Origin: Oscillospiraceae bacterium
Lineage (GTDB): Bacteria; Bacillota; Clostridia; Oscillospirales; CAG-272
NCBI GenBank assembly: GCA_015064415.1
Contig: SVSG01000025.1
Span: forward strand, 1-34,264
Direction: 5' to 3'
DNA: 34,264 bases
This document shows positions 7,445 to 13,921 of this stretch, one piece after another. The notes under the pieces were generated by a model, which saw only the letters and a list, made by a program, of their open reading frames with translations, made no database searches and was not told the DNA's origin. The position numbers and the translations under genes were made by a program. Position 1 is the first letter of the stretch. Every line of letters starts with the position of its first letter.

Positions 7445-7582
7445 GTGAAGCGGTTATATCTCTGTTTCACGCCGGCATTTGGCGAAAATATGGGGCACAG
7501 TAGCCGAAAATTCCAACCTTTCCCCCTGTTTCGCGGAGCATTTTGTCAGGGAAACGGGCATACGGTCAAGGAATTTCGCAAC

Positions 7583-7628
7583 AAAAAGGCCGAGCAAGGT
7601 TTAAATCAATAAACCTTGCTCGGCCTTC
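7583..7628. terminator. Bidirectional terminator, copy 2 of the repeated hairpin
   Basis: CCGAGCAAGGTTT (7590-7602) and AAACCTTGCTCGG (7611-7623) with loop aaatcaat, identical to the hairpin at 88-121. T-runs lie on both sides (A-run 7583-7587 on plus, read as T on minus; CCTTCTT on plus). It serves the converging genes ending at 7444 and 7648. Confidence 0.85.
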
Positions 7629-7647
7629 TTTGCTGTGTTTGGATATA

Positions 7648-8403
7648 CTATGTCCAGTTGTTTGTTTTTTTAAATTCTACAAACGCGGTTTTATAGTCAA
7701 ATACATTTTCGGGAACCAAAAATTTCAGTTCTTTCAGTGATTCATTGTCACCTTCACCCAAGCCGACAAAATATATGTCTCCTCCGTCGCTCATTACATA
7801 TCCGTATATGATAAAGTCAGAATTGGCTGAATCGGTGGTTAAAAGGTGTACAAACAAGCTATAGTTCCCGCCTGTCAAATGAAATTCATCGATTATTCTG
7901 TTTTCGACGTCTTGTTCGTACGGAACGGCCGGTTTTTGTCTCGTTATTTCTTTTTTAATGCATTTATCATAATCAATTTCCCGATTCCAATCATTTGCGG
8001 CCTTTAATTGCTCAATTTCTTCCTTTTCAAATTCTTTAAGATTTGGCGTGTGTTTCTGCTCTTTGACGATATAATTCACGTCTTCATAATAAAACACTTC
8101 TTTTTCATTTGAGCTTTGGCAAATGATCAGTGCCGAAAATGAAATCCCCCCTCCGGCATAATACTTTTCATAATACGTGAAAATTGTTCTGCCGTACCTA
8201 TCTTCATCAAGGATTTCAATTTGCGAATCCGTATATCGATCGGCACTAAATGAATGGCCGTTATTCCACAAAACGCTGTTGATAGCTACCGTGTATAAAT
8301 CCAAATGATCTCCGGAATATCCTTCATAACCGCATCCGCTCAAAAAGCCGAGCGAAGCAAGCAATAGGAATACTGACAATAACAATACTAATGTTTTTTT
8401 CAT
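7648..8403 (-). CDS. Lipoprotein of unknown function
   Basis: A 251-aa protein. The ATG at 8403 is selected because AAGGAGGAG precedes it; the open frame extends further upstream without support. The signal peptide MKKTLVLLLSVFLLLASLGF ends in a LSGC lipobox, so Cys24 should be lipidated and the protein anchored outside the membrane. The mature part is acidic and mixed alpha/beta (YGRTIFTYYEKYYAGGGISF, NRIIDEFHLTGGNYSLFVHL). No enzyme motif is recognised. It ends 25 nt before the repeated hairpin terminator. The hairpin it shares with the Rhs toxin/immunity locus hints at common origin or exchange of this 3' region, but the protein itself does not resemble a toxin or immunity protein I know. 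Confidence 0.75.
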   Translation of the reverse strand: MKKTLVLLLSVFLLLASLGFLSGCGYEGYSGDHLDLYTVAINSVLWNNGHSFSADRYTDSQIEILDEDRYGRTIFTYYEKYYAGGGISFSALIICQSSNEKEVFYYEDVNYIVKEQKHTPNLKEFEKEEIEQLKAANDWNREIDYDKCIKKEITRQKPAVPYEQDVENRIIDEFHLTGGNYSLFVHLLTTDSANSDFIIYGYVMSDGGDIYFVGLGEGDNESLKELKFLVPENVFDYKTAFVEFKKTNNWT

Positions 8404-8455
8404 TTGTCTCCTCCTTGTACAGCTTGTTAATTTAAGACTGTTTGAGGTCATTTGT

Positions 8456-8671
8456 TTAATAAAACACATATTGAAATACATTATAAGTATTTCCAATCGG
8501 CAGGATTGATCTTGCGAAGTAGTTGCGCGCTTGATTCTTCTGCTCTTCTGAATATCCATCGGCTAAAGATGAATCACCCAACATGCTCGCGGACGTAAGA
8601 AACCGTTTGCTGTGCCGCACGCTTGTCCCAAACGGCAGAAAACCTGCCGAGGGGGATTCAAGATCCAACAT
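8456..8671 (-). other. Short uncharacterised open frame, possibly a gene remnant
   Basis: 71 codons from an ATG without a ribosome binding site. The frame stays open further upstream into the end of the neighbouring gene, which suggests the tail of a longer lost gene. The sequence (LGDSSLADGYSEEQKNQARN, then YFARSILPIGNTYNVFQYVF) reads like real protein, with a charged helix followed by an aromatic C-terminus. I do not recognise the family. It may be a cassette fragment left by recombination, or noncoding. Confidence 0.25.
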
Positions 8672-8687
8672 AGCGGCTGATTCTGTG

Positions 8688-9146
8688 CTATTGCTCGTTA
8701 TTGGAGCAATCGACCAACCGCATGAAACAATCCTTTAATGCTTGACGTCGTTTTTTTGGTTTTATAAAATTAAACACAAAGAGAATTGTGGCTGGGATTA
8801 AACCCGGAATCGCAGTTCTAAAAACAGGGATGAAAAGGCCTAAAAAGACTATAAACGCTACAAGACACGGCGCTGCAACGGTTAAAATTCTGCTTTCCCA
8901 AGTTCTCTTAAACGAATAACTGATTTCTCCCTTTTCATCAATATCTCCGCGCATAACTTCATCGTTCAATGACTGCCATGCTCGAGGATGCTTTTTAATG
9001 CGCAGAGAAAACGTCCACCTTCCCTCGTTTTGAGAGATTTCGCCGCAAATATCTCCCACTTCTGCTTCGGACGACTTCGCTTGTATAGTGCGTCTATAAC
9101 ATAAAACAAATAAATTCAAATCTTTTATGATTGCTTTTTTAGTCAA
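8688..9146 (-). CDS. Small membrane protein of unknown function
   Basis: The open frame begins with a GTG at 9185, but that codon lies at the expected transcription start of the promoter at 9190-9215. A TTG at 9146 (MTKKAIIKDLNL) with GGAAAGGTGG 9 nt ahead is therefore the better start, giving 152 aa. The first 85 residues look soluble and beta-rich (DICGEISQNEGRWTFSLRIK). Then two close hydrophobic segments (AAPCLVAFIVFLGLFIPVF and IPGLIPATILFVFNFI) form a membrane hairpin with a basic tail (KPKKRRQ). Family not recognised. Its promoter is a near copy of that of the next gene upstream (9228-9794). Confidence 0.65.
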   Translation of the reverse strand: MTKKAIIKDLNLFVLCYRRTIQAKSSEAEVGDICGEISQNEGRWTFSLRIKKHPRAWQSLNDEVMRGDIDEKGEISYSFKRTWESRILTVAAPCLVAFIVFLGLFIPVFRTAIPGLIPATILFVFNFIKPKKRRQALKDCFMRLVDCSNNEQ

Positions 9147-9183
9147 ACCATGACACCACCTTTCCACATCAGAAGAATCCCTC

Positions 9184-9218
9184 ACCTATATTATACCATA
9201 CATGAATTTCGTAAAGAA
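9184..9218 (-). promoter_or_regulatory. Extended -10 promoter, repeat copy
   Basis: On the minus strand TGGTATAAT (-10 at 9195-9190) is an extended -10. A TTTACG lies only 14 nt upstream, so recognition probably depends on the extended -10. The segment TATGGTATAATATAGGTGA is repeated at the promoter near 9879, where 3 more spacer nucleotides give the ideal 17. Confidence 0.6.
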
Positions 9219-9227
9219 TACCAAGGG

Positions 9228-9794
9228 TTATTCGGAACAACGCCCGGAAGCATCCTCTGCGTTTTTCTTCTTGCTTTTTTTGCGCTTCTTTGAAATATAA
9301 GTTGCAAAAGAAAGTACATATTGAGGCAATATGATGATGGATAACAAAAAAGTTGTCAAAATACCGAGAACGAGAAAAAGAACCGCTCTGCTTTGCATTT
9401 CTTCTATCGAACAATTCTCTTCTAAATACACCACTTCATTATCCGTAGATTGAATTGAAACACAAGTATAACGCCCTTTCGCAAAAATCGTTTTGTTCTT
9501 AGAATAACGAAAAGTCAAGGTGTTTTCTTTTTCAAATTCATGATTTGCGATAACTTCGGGATGAACTTCCAAAGTATGATTATTATCTAACAAGAAAACA
9601 TATGTCGTATTTCGAGCACAGCTTTCTTCAAAAAATGTGTATTGCCCCGTATATGTTAAAAACGAATCATCCCGATGATTTAATGTTGCAAAAATTTGAA
9701 TCGCCTCTATCCAAAAGCATATACTTATTGCAAAGAAAAGTAAGAGAGCGATGCATAATTTGACATCATATTTCTTCTTTTTTCGATGCTTCAT
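9228..9794 (-). CDS. Two-helix membrane protein of unknown function
   Basis: A 188-aa protein. A basic N-terminus (MKHRKKKKYDVK) is followed by a membrane helix at about 12-35. An extracytoplasmic beta-rich domain (about 40-135) contains YTGQYTFFEESC and TLTFRYSKNKTIFAKGRY. A second helix lies at about 138-165, and a lysine-rich tail (KKRKKSKKKN) faces the cytoplasm. GGAGG lies about 16 nt before the ATG, rather far, and a stop codon upstream excludes an earlier start. The gene has its own strong promoter. No family recognised. The topology is like that of small envelope immunity or sensor proteins, but there is no toxin next to it. Confidence 0.7.
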   Translation of the reverse strand: MKHRKKKKYDVKLCIALLLFFAISICFWIEAIQIFATLNHRDDSFLTYTGQYTFFEESCARNTTYVFLLDNNHTLEVHPEVIANHEFEKENTLTFRYSKNKTIFAKGRYTCVSIQSTDNEVVYLEENCSIEEMQSRAVLFLVLGILTTFLLSIIILPQYVLSFATYISKKRKKSKKKNAEDASGRCSE

Positions 9795-9872
9795 ATTGAT
9801 TCTTTATTGTCCTCCTTCCCGACCGGTCAGTTCGACTTACCAAGCACACACTCTCTGAGAGGCAAACCTTTC

Positions 9873-9910
9873 ACCTATATTATACCATACATGCACAATT
9901 TCGTCAAGAA
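9873..9910 (-). promoter_or_regulatory. Sigma-A promoter, repeat copy
   Basis: TTGACG (9907-9902), a 17-nt spacer, then TATAAT (9884-9879), with an extended TGG before the -10. It drives the 9228-9794 gene. It is nearly the same sequence as the promoter at 9184-9218 and shares TATAATATAGGTGA with the Rhs-internal promoter at 3289. Confidence 0.8.
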
Positions 9911-9913
9911 CGC

Positions 9914-9950
9914 GGGGAGGCACCGCGGCTGTAAGCCGCGGTGCCTCCCC
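9914..9950 (-). terminator. Strong hairpin terminating the metallophosphoesterase gene
   Basis: A perfect 16-bp stem, GGGGAGGCACCGCGGC (9914-9929) with its complement at 9935-9950, loop of 5 nt. On the minus strand it follows the stop at 9977. Its T-tract is weak (CGCGTTCTT), and the next promoter's -35 begins only 7 nt further on. Confidence 0.65.
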
Positions 9951-9976
9951 GTGTTTATCTTCCTTTTTACGGTGGC

Positions 9977-10759
9977 TTAGTCCTCCAGAACCACGCAGTT
10001 TACGTATCCGCTGTATGCGGTGCAGGCGTCCAGCGCAATGATTCCCTTCGCATAAAATGGGGAAAAATCCGCGTTTCTGCCATCCTCGCTGCCCTTGTGC
10101 TCGATCTTGGCGTGCCCATAGGAGGTGTGCCAATGCCCGCACACAACGGTTTTATCCGGCACACCGTAATGAGAGATGCAGGCGCATTCCATGCCGTTGA
10201 ACCATCTGGCCTTTTTCCACTCCTTGAGCGTCGCTTCGCGCCAATCGGGGCGGCAATGCAGCTCGCCGTCAAGATCGATCGCGGCGGGGGGCTCGTCATA
10301 GCACGGGATCCAGCCGTGGACAAAAACGTAATGCTCGGTCTCGAAAAAATTGACGGAGGCGGGGAGCAATTCGTGCCAGAAGTCGGTCTCCCGAAGCCGC
10401 CGTGCCACCTCCATGGGGTAACGCGCGGCAAGAGATTTGTCCAGACCGCTCAGCTGCACAGCCGTGTCCCAGGTGCCGTTCCACTCGTGGACCTCGCTCA
10501 CGGGGCGCCGATAGGCAATATCGGTCACCATCGCCTCCAAAAGATCCTCGTGATTTCCGCGGACGTAGATCAGCTTATCCTCCCGCAGCATTTGCATCAT
10601 GAACTCCTGCATCTGCAACGCCTGTGACCCGCGGTCCATCATGTCCCCGCACAAAACCAGCTTGTGCGGCTCCTTCTCCTCAAAAAAGCCCGCTTTCATA
10701 AGCGCTCTTTTCATGGCTGTATAAAAGCCGTGCACGTCCGAAATGACGTAGTATTTCAT
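9977..10759 (-). CDS. Calcineurin-like metallophosphoesterase (Ser/Thr phosphatase type)
   Basis: 260 aa from the ATG at 10759, chosen because AAAGGAG lies before it; an earlier in-frame codon at 10801 has no such support. Metal-binding motifs of the family are all visible: ISDVHG (D8, H10), GDMMDRG (38-44), YVRGNHED (GNH 68-70), FVHGW and CGHWHTSYGH near the C-terminus. The layout resembles the lambda phosphatase/PrpA branch, which dephosphorylates proteins or small phosphoesters with Mn2+ or Fe/Zn. The substrate cannot be told. It is a single-gene unit with a hairpin after its stop. There is no signal peptide, so it is cytoplasmic. Confidence 0.88.
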   Translation of the reverse strand: MKYYVISDVHGFYTAMKRALMKAGFFEEKEPHKLVLCGDMMDRGSQALQMQEFMMQMLREDKLIYVRGNHEDLLEAMVTDIAYRRPVSEVHEWNGTWDTAVQLSGLDKSLAARYPMEVARRLRETDFWHELLPASVNFFETEHYVFVHGWIPCYDEPPAAIDLDGELHCRPDWREATLKEWKKARWFNGMECACISHYGVPDKTVVCGHWHTSYGHAKIEHKGSEDGRNADFSPFYAKGIIALDACTAYSGYVNCVVLED

Positions 10760-10813
10760 CCTTTTACTCCTTTCTTCCATTCCCTGATCAAAAACACACA
10801 TACGCTCACCAAC

Positions 10814-10819
10814 ATTATA
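10814..10819 (-). promoter_or_regulatory. Likely -10 of the metallophosphoesterase gene
   Basis: TATAAT on the minus strand (10819-10814), 55 nt before the ATG at 10759. No good -35 lies at 16-18 nt, so the promoter call rests on the -10 and position only. Confidence 0.4.
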
Positions 10820-10869
10820 GCATCTCCGCCCGCAAAACGAAAGGGAAACAAGAAAAAATCTTCTTTGTA

Positions 10870-10898
10870 TTTACATTTTCCCTTTGATTTGATATAAT
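10870..10898 (+). promoter_or_regulatory. Sigma-A promoter of pepT
   Basis: TTTACA (10870-10875), 17-nt spacer, TATAAT (10893-10898). The pepT ATG is 34 nt downstream, with GAGGAAAG before it. Confidence 0.8.
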
Positions 10899-10932
10899 AT
10901 GGATAAATCCACCACGAAGCGAGGAAAGAACA

Positions 10933-12138
10933 ATGACAGTCAGCGAAAGATTTTTAAAATACGTTTCCTTCGGCACGAACTCCGACGAGAATTCGGAATC
11001 CTGCCCCTCTACCGAAAGTCAGCTTGTGCTTGGCAAATATCTTGCCGAGGAGCTTGAAAAAATCGGCCTTACCGAGGTCGTGCAGGACGCGGACGGCTAC
11101 GTTTACGGCGTGCTTGCCGCCACCAAGGGGCGGGAAAACGACCCCGCGATCGGCTTTATCGCACACATGGACACCAGCCCTGCCGTGAAGGGCGACGGCA
11201 TCAAGCCGCAGATCGTCCACTATGAGGGCGGGGATATTCCGCTCAGCGGCGGCGTCAGCATCCGCGTGAAGGATTTTCCGTCTCTTGAAAATTACGTGGG
11301 CTGTGACATCATCACCACGGACGGCACCACGCTGCTTGGCGCGGACGATAAGGCAGGCATTGCCGAGATCCTTACCGCGTGCGAGTATCTGGTCGCCCAC
11401 CCCGAGATCTCTCACGGCAGAATTGCCGTTGGCATCACGCCCGACGAGGAGATCGGCAGAGGGGCCGACAGATTCGACGTGAAGCGCTTTGCCTGCGACT
11501 GGGCCTACACCGTGGACGGCGGCGAGCTGGGCGAGATCGAGTACGAAAACTTCAACGCGGCCTCCGCCAAGATCACCGTGAACGGGGTCAACATCCACCC
11601 CGGAAGCGCGAAAAACAAGATGAAGAACGCCGCCCTGCTGGCGGCCGAGTTTGCCGCCATGATGCCCCGGGCGGAAACGCCCGCCCACACCGAGGGGTAC
11701 GAGGGCTTCTATCACCTTTGTGATATCGCGGGTGACGAAACGCTTGCCAAGCTCGCCTACATCGTGCGCGATCACTCGATGGAAAAATTCCTCGCGCGCA
11801 AGGCGTTTGTGCAAGATCTTGTCGATTACATGAACAAGGTCTACGGCGAGGGCACCTTTGTGGCCGAGATCAAGGACAGTTACTATAACATGCGCGAGAA
11901 GATCACGCCCCATATGCACATCATCGACAATGCCGTCAATGCGATGAAAGCCCACAACGTAGAGCCCATTATCGTACCGATCCGCGGCGGCACGGACGGC
12001 GCGCGCCTCTCCTTTGAGGGGCTGCCCTGCCCCAACCTTTCCACGGGCGGCGCCAACTTCCACGGCGTGCACGAGTTCATCCCGATCCGCTCCATGGAAA
12101 AGATGGTCGACGTCCTTGTCACCCTGATGAAAAATTAA
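10933..12138 (+). CDS. pepT: Peptidase T (tripeptide aminopeptidase)
   Basis: A 401-aa M20 family metallopeptidase, the usual length for PepT. It removes the N-terminal residue from tripeptides in the cytoplasm, using two zinc ions. Visible motifs: FIAHMDTSPA (H78, with D80 assisting), LLGADDKAGIAE (bridging Asp), ITPDEEIGRGAD (catalytic Glu followed by a metal ligand), TVDGGELGEIEYENFNAA, VNIHPGSAKNKM (dimerisation-domain histidine) and PIRGGTDGARLSF near the end. FHGVHEF gives the last metal-binding histidine. It is monocistronic, with a sigma-A promoter and a strong terminator. Nothing unusual is seen; it is probably a housekeeping peptide-recycling gene. Confidence 0.95.
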   Translation: MTVSERFLKYVSFGTNSDENSESCPSTESQLVLGKYLAEELEKIGLTEVVQDADGYVYGVLAATKGRENDPAIGFIAHMDTSPAVKGDGIKPQIVHYEGGDIPLSGGVSIRVKDFPSLENYVGCDIITTDGTTLLGADDKAGIAEILTACEYLVAHPEISHGRIAVGITPDEEIGRGADRFDVKRFACDWAYTVDGGELGEIEYENFNAASAKITVNGVNIHPGSAKNKMKNAALLAAEFAAMMPRAETPAHTEGYEGFYHLCDIAGDETLAKLAYIVRDHSMEKFLARKAFVQDLVDYMNKVYGEGTFVAEIKDSYYNMREKITPHMHIIDNAVNAMKAHNVEPIIVPIRGGTDGARLSFEGLPCPNLSTGGANFHGVHEFIPIRSMEKMVDVLVTLMKN

Positions 12139-12145
12139 AGCCCAA

Positions 12146-12187
12146 GGCCTTGGAAACATCACGTTTCCAAGGCCGTTTTCCTTTTTT
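12146..12187. terminator. Terminator between pepT and the six-gene operon
   Basis: GGCCTTGGAAA (12146-12156) and TTTCCAAGGCC (12164-12174) form an 11-bp stem with a 7-nt loop, followed by GTTTTCCTTTTTT on the plus strand. It serves pepT and may also stop the converging operon ending at 12206. Confidence 0.85.
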
Positions 12188-12205
12188 GCGGCAATAATGG
12201 GTGCG

Positions 12206-12883
12206 CTACGTCGCATCGGGGGGCACGCAGAAATAGTGGCGTGAGATCCGTTTGATATCATCTGACAGATCCCACGTGACGTCCATTTTCAAGATCTTGC
12301 CGTCCACCCGCACCAGATTCCACGCATGGTAGCCCCCCTCGCCCGTGCCCGCGTCGCGCACGTAGCCACAGCAATAGGTACAATCCACGCCCACCTCGCG
12401 CAGTAAGAATTGCGCAGCTCTGGCGATCCCCTCGCACACGCCTATGCGCTCAAAAAGCGGGCCGATCATGTTGTGATCCTCTCGCAGATACACGTCCTTT
12501 GCCACCGTTTTTTTGTTGTATCTTGTGCGCAGCGCCAAGAAATCGTGCACCTTGCGAATGGCGTCAGCGGGCTTGGAGCCGGCAAAGGGGATCGCCATTT
12601 GCCGCGCCTTTTGCAAATACTGCTTGGCGCGCTCTCTGGCTATCCAATAATGCAGATACACGACCGTCCGCGCCCCGTGAAATTCGGCCTTATACAAAAT
12701 GTAGCCCCAATCGACGTGGAAAAAGTGCGGGTTGTCATTTTTCACGGCCTCGACGATCACCTGCAGATTTCCCACCTGCCCGAATTCCACGCGGGGGTAA
12801 AATCTGCAAATGGCGGCGGCAAGCTTCCGATACACCGCCTGCCCCGCCCGCGACAGATTGCGATAATGATAATATCTGAGCAT
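12206..12883 (-). CDS. Transglutaminase-like cysteine protease-fold protein
   Basis: 225 aa from the ATG at 12883, with AAGGGGAG upstream. The ATG starts 1 nt after the stop of the phosphatase gene, so this is the last gene of the operon and is translationally coupled. The transglutaminase-core triad is visible: Cys150 in RIGVCEGIARAAQFLLRE, His186 in GGYHAWNLVRVDGK and Asp201 in KMDVTWDLS. The N-terminal half (residues 1-140) is helical and has no recognised domain. There is no signal peptide, so it acts inside the cell. The fold catalyses protein cleavage, cross-linking or deamidation. In this context it may be an effector that modifies a partner protein under control of the kinase/phosphatase pair (inference). 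Confidence 0.82.
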   Translation of the reverse strand: MLRYYHYRNLSRAGQAVYRKLAAAICRFYPRVEFGQVGNLQVIVEAVKNDNPHFFHVDWGYILYKAEFHGARTVVYLHYWIARERAKQYLQKARQMAIPFAGSKPADAIRKVHDFLALRTRYNKKTVAKDVYLREDHNMIGPLFERIGVCEGIARAAQFLLREVGVDCTYCCGYVRDAGTGEGGYHAWNLVRVDGKILKMDVTWDLSDDIKRISRHYFCVPPDAT

Positions 12884-12884
12884 C

Positions 12885-13862
12885 TCAGCTCCCCTTGCGC
12901 GCGCCCTTTTTCCCTCTCGGCGGGCGCAGCGCGTGCTTGGTGTGCAAGCAGAAGGATACGTCATCCTGCGTCACGCCGAATTGTGCGCGCTCCTCGATCC
13001 ACTGCTGTGCGCTTTTGGCGAAGGTATGCCCCCCGCCCTTGCGCAAAAGCTCCGCGATCTCCAGCATCTTGTCCGCAAACTCGGCGTCACCGAGGAACGC
13101 GTTGCGCAGGCCGTCGGTGGCCAGCAGAACAAACTCGGGCTGGAAGCGGTTGTCCTTGATCCTGCGTCCTGCGGTGATCGGCACAAGGACGGCGTGAAAA
13201 TTTCGTATCAGCGAAGAAAATCTGCCGCAAAGCGAGTCGGGATTGGTGTCGAACTGATCGGCGGAAGGCAACAACCACTCCACGCGCTTTCCGTTGACGG
13301 CAATGACGTCCCCGTCACCGATGCCAAGGGCGAAAACGAACTTGTCGCACACCACCGCGACGTTGAGGGTGGTGCCGTAAAACAGCGTGATCTTATAAAT
13401 ATCGTTCTCGCAGTCAAAGCGGTATTGGGCCAATTTCTGATACTCCCTTGCCGGCATCACCTCGTCTCTGACCTCGTAGATGACGCGCGAATAGCGCAAA
13501 AGCTCCTTGTATTTTTCGCAAAAGGCGGTGTCCTCGCCATGATGGATCTTATAATCGTCCAGAACGGCCTCAGTCCACGCGCACACGATGCGCTGAAAGA
13601 TCTGCTCTCTTGTATCGTTGAGCTCCTTGGCAAAATCCTGTATCGTTTCACAGCGCTCCCGCACCTCGCGGATGACCTTGTCCCCCACCCATACCGCAAG
13701 CTCTGCCCCACGGCGCGCGTATTTGCATTTCGCGTCTCCGTGTCCGTCGCTGCACGCCAGCAGGCAGAAATCGGCATATTCCTTGCAAAGGACGGCATCC
13801 TCTGAGGGCTTTCCCCTCATCTTTTTGTAATAACCCGTTGTGGTCTTGCTGAGTAACGGCAT
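12885..13862 (-). CDS. PP2C-type (PPM) protein phosphatase
   Basis: A 325-aa protein with the standard PPM metal-binding motifs: ACSDGHGDA (Asp39, DGHG), FYGTTLNVAVV, ALGIGDGDVIAV, LLATDGLRNAFL and FGVTQDDVSFCL. All metal aspartates appear intact, so an active Mn/Mg phosphoserine/threonine phosphatase is expected. A long helical insert (about residues 55-150) between the first motif and the GTT motif makes it larger than minimal PP2C proteins. The C-terminus is basic (PPRGKKGARKGS). GGAG precedes its ATG. It most likely reverses phosphorylation by the kinase encoded two genes upstream, as in TerY-P triads. It follows a perfect palindrome at 13889-13912. Confidence 0.88.
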   Translation of the reverse strand: MPLLSKTTTGYYKKMRGKPSEDAVLCKEYADFCLLACSDGHGDAKCKYARRGAELAVWVGDKVIREVRERCETIQDFAKELNDTREQIFQRIVCAWTEAVLDDYKIHHGEDTAFCEKYKELLRYSRVIYEVRDEVMPAREYQKLAQYRFDCENDIYKITLFYGTTLNVAVVCDKFVFALGIGDGDVIAVNGKRVEWLLPSADQFDTNPDSLCGRFSSLIRNFHAVLVPITAGRRIKDNRFQPEFVLLATDGLRNAFLGDAEFADKMLEIAELLRKGGGHTFAKSAQQWIEERAQFGVTQDDVSFCLHTKHALRPPRGKKGARKGS

Positions 13863-13888
13863 GTTGTTTCTCCTTTGCTATCATTTTT

Positions 13889-13912
13889 GGCAAGGCCCCG
13901 CGGGGCCTTGCC
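13889..13912. repeat. 24-nt perfect palindrome between VWA and phosphatase genes
   Basis: GGCAAGGCCCCG (13889-13900) is followed directly by its exact reverse complement (13901-13912). On the operon strand it is followed by AAAAATGATAG, not a T-run, so it is unlikely to be a full terminator. On the opposite strand the same element is followed by AATCGG. It may be an mRNA-stability or processing hairpin, or a protein-binding site. Confidence 0.7.
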
Positions 13913-13921
13913 AATCGGTGA

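Noticed and set aside
10954-12261. 435-codon minus-strand open frame opposite pepT
   Set aside because: It is a shadow of GC-rich pepT, which is certain by motifs, promoter and terminator.
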